This document shows, piece after piece, positions 1-5,159 of a stretch of DNA of 5,159 bases; position 1 is the stretch's first letter; each line of letters opens with the position of its first letter. The position numbers and the translations under genes are program-made. The DNA lies in NCBI GenBank assembly GCA_021810175.1, contig JAJZJJ010000287.1, positions 1 to 5,159 on the forward strand. Reading direction: 5' to 3'. Below the pieces are notes generated by a model. It had not been told where the DNA came from. It saw only the letters and a program-made list of their open reading frames with translations, and did not search any database. This stretch comes from Acidobacteriota bacterium (GTDB taxonomy: Bacteria > Acidobacteriota > Terriglobia > Terriglobales > Acidobacteriaceae).

Positions 1-618
1 CGAAGCAAAATGAAGGTCGTCGCCGTCCTCTACCGCCTCGCTCCCGAGCATCCCTTCCCGGCCGCCCTCGACGACGCCATCGCCGTCTACAAAGACCTCC
101 TCAAAACCTACAAGCCGGACCATATCGCCATCTACGGTACCTCCGCCGGAGCCATCCTCACCGGCGAAGTCGCCGTCGACATCAAACACCTCGGACTCCC
201 CGAGCCTGGCGCCCTCGGCATCTTCTCCGGCTTCGGCGACTTCAGCCGTCGCGGCGACTCCCAGTCCCTCTTCGCCCTCAACGGACTCTCCGGCCACCTC
301 GCCCCGCCTAAACCCGGCCCCATGGGTAAGCAGTACGTCGGCAATACCAATCCCCAAAACCCCATCCTCTCGCCCGTCTTCGCCAACCTTCACGGCATGC
401 CACCCTCGCTCTTCATCTCCAGCGAGCGCGACATGCTCCTCAGCGGCACCAGTATCCTCGAACGCGCATTCCTCCGCGCCGGCGACAACGCCAATCTCAT
501 CGTCTTTGAAGGCCTGCCCCACGCCTTCTGGAACGACGTCAGCCTTCCCGAATCCCGCGAAGCCTATACCGACATGGCCGATTTCTTCATGAAATATCTC
601 AACCCCGCAAAAAGCTGA
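1..618 (+). CDS. Alpha/beta-hydrolase, HSL-type esterase/lipase (5' end outside window)
   Basis: This is the C-terminal part of a carboxylesterase of the hormone-sensitive-lipase (family IV) type, which hydrolyses esters of small acids. The frame is open to the left edge, and the ATG at 10 is an internal Met: the family's oxyanion motif HGGG should lie upstream and is missing here, roughly the first third of a usual 300-350 residue protein. Counting from that Met, the family block YRLAPEHPFPAALDD is at 8-22, the nucleophile elbow GTSAG at 43-47 (Ser45), the acid at Asp141 in SERDMLLSG, and the base at His171 in GLPHAFW, so the visible catalytic triad is complete. GTSAG rather than GDSAG places it in the GTSAG subgroup. 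No membrane segment is visible; a signal peptide could only be judged from the missing N-terminus. The gene is convergent with the Crp/Fnr gene and shares no obvious function with it. The physiological substrate cannot be told. Confidence 0.9.
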   Translation, partial: RSKMKVVAVLYRLAPEHPFPAALDDAIAVYKDLLKTYKPDHIAIYGTSAGAILTGEVAVDIKHLGLPEPGALGIFSGFGDFSRRGDSQSLFALNGLSGHLAPPKPGPMGKQYVGNTNPQNPILSPVFANLHGMPPSLFISSERDMLLSGTSILERAFLRAGDNANLIVFEGLPHAFWNDVSLPESREAYTDMADFFMKYLNPAKS

Positions 619-641
619 GGCAGCCATCGCTGGCTGCCTCA
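609..641 (-). terminator. Intrinsic terminator of the Crp/Fnr gene, overlapping the esterase stop codon
   Basis: Bases 616-626 and 631-641 form a perfect 11-bp inverted repeat around a 4-base loop (627-630). Read on the minus strand the stem is followed by GC and then five T (613-609), the layout of a Rho-independent terminator for the gene ending at 716. On the plus strand only AAGAACC follows, so termination of the esterase transcript is less well supported. The stem starts at the first base of the esterase TGA. A weaker minus-strand hairpin (711-707 with 703-699, one G-T pair, then TTTT at 697-694) lies closer to the Crp/Fnr stop and could be an upstream partner. Confidence 0.8.
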
Positions 642-715
642 AAGAACCTCATAACCGCAATAACAGAACGAACGAGTGTCACTCCGCAGGGAGAAAACCC
701 CGGCTGCCAGGAAAT

Positions 716-1414
716 CTAAACCGCAAGCCGCTCCAGCGCCTGCGGCTGTAAAACCGTGAGTGACGCCCCGCGGATCGAGATCAGCTGGTCCCGCTTCAGC
801 TGCCCCAGAACCCGCGTCACCGTCTCCCGCGTCGTCGCCGTCATCGACGCAATCTCCTCGTGCGTCAGCGTCATCACGCAGCGGCCCGCCGGCAGATGCT
901 CCGGAGCCTGTTCCTTGCTCCATTCCAGCAGCAACCCGGCCACTCGCCCGGATGCCGTTGCCGGCAGCGCCAGCCGCCGCACTTCCGAGAACGCCGCCTT
1001 ATACTCCTGCGCTACCGTCCGCGCCGCACGCATGCTCGCATCCGGATTCCGGTCCAGAAAATCCAGCAGCGCCTGCCGCCGAATCGTCTTCATCCGGCAC
1101 GGCTCCACCGTCTCCGCCGTCACTTCGTAGGGTTGGTTCGCCAGCGCCGCGGAAAGTCCCAGCACTTCGCCCGCCCGCGCAATCTTCAGAATCAGCGTCC
1201 GCCCCTCGCGGCTCGTCGCCGAAAGCTTCACGCGTCCGGAGCACAGCACATGCACCGATCCGCAGCTATCTCCCTCGCGGAAGATAATCGCTCCGCGGCT
1301 GAACTGCACCACCGTTCCTATGTTGTCGAACTTATCGACGGCTGAGTCATCCATGCTGCAGAAGAGGTGCTTACCGCGTGCCGGGCAATCCTGACATCCC
1401 TGATTCCGTTCCAT
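716..1414 (-). CDS. Crp/Fnr-family regulator with FNR-like cysteine set
   Basis: Cytoplasmic dimeric transcription factor of 232 residues, a normal full length. The effector (cNMP-type beta-roll) domain spans about 25-110, the dimer helix about 113-147 and the winged helix-turn-helix about 152-222. Cys7, Cys10 and Cys19 form C-x2-C-x8-C at the N-terminus. Cys106, in AETVEPC, falls where E. coli FNR has Cys122 (four residues after the shared Glu-Thr), so all four FNR [4Fe-4S] ligand positions have candidates, though FNR spacing is x2 and x5. The Arg-Ser that binds cAMP in CRP is replaced (QPYEVTA, 94-100), arguing against cAMP. The recognition helix TTRETVTRVL has Arg196, Glu197 and Arg201 matching CRP Arg180, Glu181 and Arg185, predicting TGTGA half-sites; exactly such a site lies upstream. 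The ATG at 1414 is supported by AGGAGA six bases before it. It is divergent from the NtrC-type gene. An oxygen, NO or redox role is inferred from the cysteines. Confidence 0.93.
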   Translation of the reverse strand: MERNQGCQDCPARGKHLFCSMDDSAVDKFDNIGTVVQFSRGAIIFREGDSCGSVHVLCSGRVKLSATSREGRTLILKIARAGEVLGLSAALANQPYEVTAETVEPCRMKTIRRQALLDFLDRNPDASMRAARTVAQEYKAAFSEVRRLALPATASGRVAGLLLEWSKEQAPEHLPAGRCVMTLTHEEIASMTATTRETVTRVLGQLKRDQLISIRGASLTVLQPQALERLAV

Positions 1415-1420
1415 CTTCGT

Positions 1421-1426
1421 TCTCCT
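1421..1426 (-). promoter_or_regulatory. Ribosome binding site of the Crp/Fnr gene
   Basis: AGGAGA on the minus strand, six bases before the ATG at 1414. It fixes the start and keeps the N-terminal Cys7/Cys10/Cys19 motif in the protein. In the predicted mRNA, CTCC (1432-1429) just upstream could pair with GGAG (1425-1422) over a three-base loop, which would weakly mask the site. Confidence 0.8.
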
Positions 1427-1448
1427 GGGGAGGTGATGCCCTGTCTAT

Positions 1449-1465
1449 TGCACGACGCGTGCCAA
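1449..1465 (-). promoter_or_regulatory. Sigma-54 (RpoN) promoter candidate for the Crp/Fnr gene
   Basis: The minus strand reads TTGGCACG-CGTC-GTGCA from 1465 to 1449. Against the published sigma-54 consensus YTGGCACG-N4-TTGCW the -24 block matches fully and the -12 block misses one base (G for the first T). GG (1463-1462) and GC (1451-1450) are separated by exactly ten bases, as required. The start site would fall near 1438, giving a leader of about 24 bases containing the ribosome binding site. The divergent neighbour encodes a sigma-54 activator with an intact GAFTGA loop, which makes the call more plausible. Alternative: the same bases form an imperfect dyad (TTG-G-CACG / CGTGCAA), so this could instead be a protein operator. 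Confidence 0.6.
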
Positions 1466-1483
1466 ACATCCGTCACACACTCA

Positions 1484-1499
1484 TGTGATTGAAATCACA
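1484..1499. promoter_or_regulatory. CRP/FNR-type operator, perfect palindrome
   Basis: TGTGATTGAAATCACA is a perfect 7-bp inverted repeat around a 2-bp centre. It equals the CRP consensus core TGTGAT-N4-ATCACA and differs from the FNR consensus TTGAT-N4-ATCAA by one base per half. The recognition helix of the adjacent Crp/Fnr protein has CRP-like Arg/Glu/Arg contacts, so autoregulation is the simplest reading. The centre (1491.5) lies about 53 bases upstream of the start predicted from the sigma-54 promoter and 77 bases from the ATG of the Crp/Fnr gene. A further half-site TCACA at 1473-1477 sits 11 bp to the left, in alternating orientation. Confidence 0.78.
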
Positions 1500-1543
1500 A
1501 AACTTGTTGCAACGTTCTGTTTCATGCTCATCTCCCCGCGCCC

Positions 1544-1580
1544 CTGCGCCCTGCGCCATACCGCAACTGCGCCCTGCGCC
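1544..1580. repeat. Four copies of the heptamer CTGCGCC in two tandem pairs
   Basis: CTGCGCC occurs at 1544-1550, 1551-1557, 1567-1573 and 1574-1580: two exact 14-bp direct repeats separated by ATACCGCAA. The last copy also pairs with GCGCAG at 1586-1591 over a six-base loop (CTTTTC), giving a small hairpin. The block lies about 106-142 bp upstream of the predicted sigma-54 start of the Crp/Fnr gene, the usual distance of enhancer sites, but it is not a dyad and may be simple-sequence expansion. Confidence 0.7.
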
Positions 1581-1614
1581 TTTTCGCGCAGCCCGCTTTC
1601 GTCCCGCGCCAAAC

Positions 1615-1623
1615 TGCTACGAT
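1615..1623 (+). promoter_or_regulatory. Possible extended -10 promoter of the NtrC-type gene
   Basis: TGCTACGAT fits the extended -10 pattern TGnTAnnnT and would start transcription near 1630, about 26 bases before the ATG. No convincing -35 element is present at the right distance, and no clear Shine-Dalgarno sequence precedes the ATG at 1656. Confidence 0.35.
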
Positions 1624-1655
1624 TGAATTAGTTACCCCGCGTCCCCGGCTCGCAC

Positions 1656-3011
1656 ATGAACCTATCCATCGTCATCGTGGACGACAATCCCGGCAGCCTT
1701 GAGCTGCTCTCCTCCGCGCTGTCTCGCGAAGGCGTCCTCATCCACACCGCCTCCCGTCCCGGCGTCGCCCTCGACCTCATCCGTCAGCACCACCCTCAGC
1801 TCGTCCTCACCGACCTCGTCATGCCCGAGATGTCCGGCCTCGACCTCCTCAGCCGCATCATGGAGTTCGCACCCGCCACCGACGTCGTCCTCATGACCGC
1901 CCACTACACCACCGAGACCGCCGTCGAGGCCATCCGCAAAGGTGCAGCCGACTACCTCGAAAAACCCATCCGGATTCCCCTCCTCCGCGAGCGCGTAGGA
2001 CGCCTCCTCGAAGACGCCCGCCGCCGTCAGGAACAGCACCCCGACTCCGCTGAATTCGAGGGCCTCATCGGCGACAGCCCCCGCATGGGCGAGCTCTTCG
2101 CGCGCATCCGCCGCATCGCCCCGCACTACCGCTCCGCCCTCATCCAGGGAGCCACCGGAACCGGCAAGGACCTCGTCGCCCGCGCCCTCCACGCCCGCAG
2201 CGGCGTCAAAGGCCAGTACGTCGTCCTGAACTGCTCCGCCGTCGTCGAAACCCTCTTTGAAAGCGAGCTCTTCGGCCATGTCCGCGGCGCATTCACCGGC
2301 GCAGACCGCGACAAGCCCGGCCTCTTTGAAGCCGCCAGCGAGGGCACCCTTTTCCTCGACGAAATCGGCGACATGCCTCTCGCCACCCAGGCCAAACTCC
2401 TCCGCGCCCTGCAAAATCAGGAGGTCCAGCGCGTCGGCTCGCTCCAGTCCCGCAAGGTCAACGTCCGTGTGCTCGCCGCCACCCACCGCAACCTGCGCCA
2501 GGCCGTCGCCGACCGCCACTTCCGCGAGGATCTCTACTACCGCCTCGCCATGGTCGAGATCCAGGTCCCCTCGCTCGCCGAACGCAGGGAAGATCTGCCC
2601 CTGCTCATCCGCCATTTCGTCGACCGCTTCTCCCGGCAGTTCGGCAAGCGCATTCGCGGCGTCACCCCACGCGCCCGTCTTCTTCTCGAACGCCACTCCT
2701 GGCCCGGCAACATCCGCGAGCTGGAAAACGCCATCGGCCACGCCTGCATGATGGCCGAAGCCGACGAGATCGACGCCCCCGATCTGCCTGCGTCTCTCCT
2801 CGGCGAAGACCGCGGCCAGCCGTCCCTGCCGACCGCGCCCATGCCTTCGTTAGTCAATCCCGAATCGGACGCCTCGCTCGCCGCCCAGGAGCGCCAGCTC
2901 GTCTCGAATGCTCTCGAACGCGCCAGCGGCAACCAGTCCCAGGCCGCGCGCGCCCTTGGCATCGGCCGCGACGCTCTCCGCTACAAAATGAAAAAGCACG
3001 GCCTGCTCTGA
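1656..3011 (+). CDS. NtrC-type sigma-54-dependent response regulator
   Basis: A 451-residue bacterial enhancer-binding protein of normal length: phosphorylated, it hydrolyses ATP to open promoters bound by RpoN RNA polymerase. Receiver domain 1-120: acidic pair Asp9/Asp10, phospho-acceptor Asp53 (LTDLVMP), Thr81, Lys103 (EKP). AAA+ domain about 136-380: Walker A GATGTGKD at 165-172 (the family more often has GESGTGKE), sigma-54 contact loop GAFTGA at 211-216, Walker B LFLDE ending at Asp235-Glu236, arginine-finger segment FREDLYYRL at 289-297, sensor II WPGNIREL at 349-356. A Pro/Ser-rich linker (about 383-405) leads to a Fis-type HTH, 410-451 (GNQSQAARALGIGRDALRYK). All functional motifs are intact. 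The start is safe, as an in-frame stop lies at 1629. It is divergent from the Crp/Fnr gene, whose upstream region has a sigma-54-like promoter, and convergent with the kinase/receiver pair. The cognate kinase is not proven; the kinase in this window is the nearest candidate. Confidence 0.96.
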   Translation: MNLSIVIVDDNPGSLELLSSALSREGVLIHTASRPGVALDLIRQHHPQLVLTDLVMPEMSGLDLLSRIMEFAPATDVVLMTAHYTTETAVEAIRKGAADYLEKPIRIPLLRERVGRLLEDARRRQEQHPDSAEFEGLIGDSPRMGELFARIRRIAPHYRSALIQGATGTGKDLVARALHARSGVKGQYVVLNCSAVVETLFESELFGHVRGAFTGADRDKPGLFEAASEGTLFLDEIGDMPLATQAKLLRALQNQEVQRVGSLQSRKVNVRVLAATHRNLRQAVADRHFREDLYYRLAMVEIQVPSLAERREDLPLLIRHFVDRFSRQFGKRIRGVTPRARLLLERHSWPGNIRELENAIGHACMMAEADEIDAPDLPASLLGEDRGQPSLPTAPMPSLVNPESDASLAAQERQLVSNALERASGNQSQAARALGIGRDALRYKMKKHGLL

Positions 3012-3040
3012 CGATGAAGCAGTACGCCGCGCTCTGACGA
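3005..3040. repeat. 10-bp direct repeat between convergent genes
   Basis: GCTCTGACGA occurs at 3005-3014, across the stop codon of the NtrC-type gene, and again at 3031-3040, 26 bp later. The 35-bp gap between the two convergent genes holds no stem with a T-tract on either strand, so no intrinsic terminator is evident. The repeat may be a small local duplication of the gene end; no function can be assigned. Confidence 0.4.
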
Positions 3041-3046
3041 ACAGCG

Positions 3047-3445
3047 CTATCCGCCCTGCTTCTCCGCTCCCAGCATCCTCGCCACCGCTTCCCGCAGCAC
3101 TTCCGGGCTCGCCGGCTTCGACAGGTACTCCGTGAACCCAGCCGCCAGAATCTTCTCCCGGTCGCCCCGCATCGCGCTCGCCGTCAGCGCCAGCACCGGA
3201 ATCTCCCGGCAGTCTTCGCTTTGCCGCAGCTTCTCCAGCGCCCCGTACCCGTCCAGTTTTGGCATCTGCAGGTCCAGCAAAATCAGGTCGGGCTTTGCCG
3301 CGCAGGCCACCGCAACCGCCTGTTCTCCGTCCTCTGCTTCCGCCACCCGGTAGCCGGCGCGCTGCAGCACGATGCGCAGCAGCTCCCGGCTGCTCGGCCG
3401 GTCGTCCGCAATCAGAATCAGCGAATTGCCTTCTGGAGTAGTCAT
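3047..3445 (-). CDS. Single-domain response regulator (CheY/DivK-like receiver)
   Basis: A 132-residue protein made of one receiver domain without an output domain. Such proteins act by protein-protein contact or as phosphate shuttles or sinks in a phosphorelay. Counted from the ATG at 3445: acidic pair Asp14/Asp15 (LIADDRPSS), phospho-acceptor Asp58 (LILLDLQMPKLDG), Thr88 (LALTASAM), Lys110 (LSKP). All catalytic positions are present. The frame extends upstream to a TTG at 3472, but that adds nine residues before the domain with no ribosome binding site, so the ATG is preferred; its own site (GAGAA) is weak. It lies 76 bp downstream of the histidine-kinase gene on the same strand, with no convincing terminator between them, so co-transcription and partnership with that kinase are likely. 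Sequences like DDRPSSRELLRIVLQRAGY also occur as C-terminal receivers of hybrid kinases, so this may be a detached receiver of such a kinase (inference). Confidence 0.92.
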   Translation of the reverse strand: MTTPEGNSLILIADDRPSSRELLRIVLQRAGYRVAEAEDGEQAVAVACAAKPDLILLDLQMPKLDGYGALEKLRQSEDCREIPVLALTASAMRGDREKILAAGFTEYLSKPASPEVLREAVARMLGAEKQGG

Positions 3446-3521
3446 ATGCGTTCTCAAACCCTGCCACTGCAAAAGGCACAGTCAGCTTAATCGGCCAGCA
3501 TTTCAAGTGAGGGGTTAGCCT

Positions 3522-5159
3522 CTATGCTATCTCCGCTTCTTCCGCGATGGGAAGCATGAAGCTGAACCGGCTCCCTTTGCCCGGCTCGCTCTCGATCTCG
3601 ATCCATCCGCCGTGCATCTGCACCAGCTCTTTCGTGATCGACAACCCCAGCCCCGTCCCCTCTCGCACTCCGCTGGTCGCATGACCCACCTGGTAGAACT
3701 TGTCGAAGATATTCTCCTGTTCTTCCCGCGGAATCCCAATCCCCGTATCGCCCACCGTCACCCGCGCAAACCCACTCTCTTCCGATGTCTCCACCCACAC
3801 CGTCCCACCCTGCGGTGTGAACTTCACCGCATTGCTCAGCAGGTTGTAGAGCATCTCCTTCACCCGCAGCGGATCAGCGTCCACCTCGCACGTTGCCCCT
3901 CCTCGATCCTCCAGCGCGATGCCCTTGGCCACCGCGCCCGGACGTATCGCGTTCAGCGCCTCCTCCATGCTCCGCCGCAGCGGATACCGTTCCCGCTTCA
4001 GCACCAGATGCCCGGCCTCGATCTTGCTCAGATCCAGCACGTCGTTAATCAGTTCCAGCAAATGCTCCGAGTCCCGGTGAACGTGGCCCAGAAACCGCTT
4101 CTGCGCCTCCGTCAGCGGACCTTCGCTTTCCTCTTCCAGCAGCTCCGTGAATCCGATGATCGTGTGCAGCGGCGTCCGCAGCTCATGGCTCATGCTCGCC
4201 AGAAACTCGCTCTTCAGCCGGTTCGCCCGCTCGATCTCCTGATTGCGCATTTCCAGCTCTGCCGTATAAATCTGCTGCAGCTTGCGCACCTCCTGCTCGC
4301 TGCGTTTCCGCTCGCTCACATCCCGGATCACAGCCGTCACATGCAGCCCATTCTCCGTCTGGATCGGGCTCAGGCTGATCTCCACCGGAAACAGGCTCCC
4401 GTTCCGCCGCCGTGCGTGCAGTTCCAGCCCGCTGCCCATCGGACGCGTTCGCGGATGCTCCAGATACGAGTCCCGATGATGATGGTGCGAATGCCGCACC
4501 ACATCCGGAACCAGCATATCCACCGATTTCCCGATCAGCTCCTCGCGGTAGTACCCGAACATGTCCTCCGCAATCCGGTTAACCAGCACAATCTCGCCCG
4601 TCGTCGACACCTCCACAATCGCGTCCGGCGCCGCCTCCAGCAATTGCCGGAACCGCCGCTCCATCCGCGCCTGTTCCTCCAGTGCCAGCCGCTGCTGGCG
4701 CTCCGACATGTCGATATTCGTCTCCAGCACATGCGACTGCGCCACTCCCAGTTCCCGAATCCACCGGCTGAGCACCGTCAGCTGCCGACCCGTCCGCGTC
4801 CGATGCAGAAGTTCGCCCTCCCAGTGCCCTTCCGACTGCAGCTTTTTCTCGATCTCCTCCACCGGCTCCGCAAACACTGTCCGCAGCACCTCGTGGCTCA
4901 CCCGCCCCATCACATCCGCCGCCGTCCACCCATAAAGCCGCTCCGCTCCCTTGTTCCAGTAAACAATCCGGTCCTCATGGTCGCGCACCAGAATCGGCTC
5001 GTACGCCTGATCCAGCAGCTGCGCCTGTCGCCTCGAAATCTCCTCCCGCTCCTTCTGCTGCGTAATGTCGCGGGCGATCTTCGATATCCCAATCAGTTTC
5101 CCCGCATCGTCCCGCACCGGCGAGAGCGTCAGCGAAACCACCAGCGCCCGCCCGTCCTT
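3522..5159 (-). CDS. Multi-PAS sensor histidine kinase (N-terminus outside window)
   Basis: The frame is open to the right edge; a GTG at 5141 is internal to a PAS domain ([33 protein letters not shown]), so the true start lies outside. Numbered from that codon: the end of a first PAS/PAC (1-30), a second PAS (about 42-148), a third PAS (about 162-278), a coiled coil (about 278-312), a HisKA dimerisation domain with H-box [10 protein letters not shown] (phospho-acceptor His319), and a HATPase_c domain with N-box [10 protein letters not shown] (Asn433, Asn437), G1 GDTGIGI (Asp465), F-box IFDKFYQV (478-485) and G2 GTGLGLSI (495-502). All kinase motifs are intact and no receiver is fused. There is no membrane segment in the visible part, so this portion is cytoplasmic. 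The third PAS belongs to a recognisable subtype ([25 protein letters not shown]) and carries a histidine run, HSHHHH, at 217-222. It transmits phosphate probably to the downstream receiver protein and possibly to the convergent NtrC-type regulator. The ligand is unknown. Confidence 0.95.
   Translation of the reverse strand, partial: KDGRALVVSLTLSPVRDDAGKLIGISKIARDITQQKEREEISRRQAQLLDQAYEPILVRDHEDRIVYWNKGAERLYGWTAADVMGRVSHEVLRTVFAEPVEEIEKKLQSEGHWEGELLHRTRTGRQLTVLSRWIRELGVAQSHVLETNIDMSERQQRLALEEQARMERRFRQLLEAAPDAIVEVSTTGEIVLVNRIAEDMFGYYREELIGKSVDMLVPDVVRHSHHHHRDSYLEHPRTRPMGSGLELHARRRNGSLFPVEISLSPIQTENGLHVTAVIRDVSERKRSEQEVRKLQQIYTAELEMRNQEIERANRLKSEFLASMSHELRTPLHTIIGFTELLEEESEGPLTEAQKRFLGHVHRDSEHLLELINDVLDLSKIEAGHLVLKRERYPLRRSMEEALNAIRPGAVAKGIALEDRGGATCEVDADPLRVKEMLYNLLSNAVKFTPQGGTVWVETSEESGFARVTVGDTGIGIPREEQENIFDKFYQVGHATSGVREGTGLGLSITKELVQMHGGWIEIESEPGKGSRFSFMLPIAEEAEIA

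Noticed and set aside
694..711. Small hairpin with TTTT on the minus strand just after the Crp/Fnr stop codon
   Set aside because: Five pairs including one G-T over a three-base loop; too weak to call separately beside the 11-bp stem at 616-641.
760..1345. Pro/Ser/Ala-rich and Arg/His-rich plus-strand frames opposite the Crp/Fnr gene
   Set aside because: Compositionally biased shadow frames of a fully motif-supported gene, without a ribosome binding site or family resemblance.
1447..1476. Sigma-70-like promoter GTGACG-N18-TGCAAT on the minus strand for the Crp/Fnr gene
   Set aside because: Only 4 of 6 matches in each box with an 18-bp spacer. The overlapping -24/-12 element fits its consensus much better.
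1427..1492. GGGGAGGTGATG on the plus strand, a strong Shine-Dalgarno-like sequence before an ATG at 1436 (18 codons, stop at 1490)
   Set aside because: The spacing between GGAGG and ATG is only about two bases, the frame runs through the sigma-54 promoter and operator, and the peptide has no features.
1662..2741. 359-codon open frame on the minus strand, opposite the NtrC-type gene
   Set aside because: The plus-strand gene has complete domains and motifs. The antisense frame is low-complexity (Ala/Gly/Asp/Glu-rich) with no recognisable motif and stays open because of the third-position C bias.
3446..3472. TTG start giving the receiver protein nine extra N-terminal residues
   Set aside because: No ribosome binding site before the TTG. 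The receiver domain begins normally from the ATG at 3445.
4316..4341. Three TCACA half-sites inside the kinase gene
   Set aside because: Irregular spacing (starts at 4316, 4328 and 4337), same orientation and within conserved PAS-coding sequence; no matching TGTGA arm, so no operator.

Overview
The window is a GC-rich bacterial chromosomal segment with a strong preference for C at codon third positions. This bias also explains the long spurious open frames on opposite strands. The Crp/Fnr protein, with its N-terminal C-x2-C...C and 'GRVKLS..G.TLILKIA..GEVLGLSA' core, and the mix of sigma-54 activator, multi-PAS kinase and HSL-type esterase remind me of Acidobacteriota (Terriglobia-like soil bacteria). 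That assignment is a memory-based inference, not a search result.

Layout: (1) 1-618, plus strand: 3' part of an HSL-family alpha/beta-hydrolase that starts before the window. (2) A strong hairpin at 616-641 with a T-tract on the minus strand; it terminates the convergent regulator gene and overlaps the esterase stop codon. (3) 716-1414, minus strand: a complete Crp/Fnr regulator with four cysteines placed like the Fe-S ligands of FNR, no cAMP-contact Arg-Ser, and a CRP-like recognition helix. (4) 1415-1655: a divergent intergenic region holding a near-consensus sigma-54 promoter reading towards the Crp/Fnr gene, a perfect CRP-type operator, a heptamer repeat block and a possible extended -10 for the other gene. 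(5) 1656-3011, plus strand: a complete NtrC-type sigma-54 activator (REC-AAA+-Fis HTH). (6) 3047-3445, minus strand: a stand-alone receiver protein. (7) 3522-5159, minus strand: a multi-PAS histidine kinase that runs off the right edge, co-directional with the receiver gene.

How the parts may fit: the kinase and receiver look like one operon that converges on the activator gene. The activator gene lies back to back with the Crp/Fnr gene, whose upstream region carries a sigma-54 promoter plus a site matching the Crp/Fnr protein's own predicted specificity. A coherent but untested model is a relay: kinase signal, then phosphorylated activator, then sigma-54 transcription of an FNR-like redox regulator, which feeds back on its own promoter. 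The individual families are all known; the most noteworthy part is this regulatory wiring at 1448-1580. I see no mobile element, CRISPR array, tRNA or rRNA.
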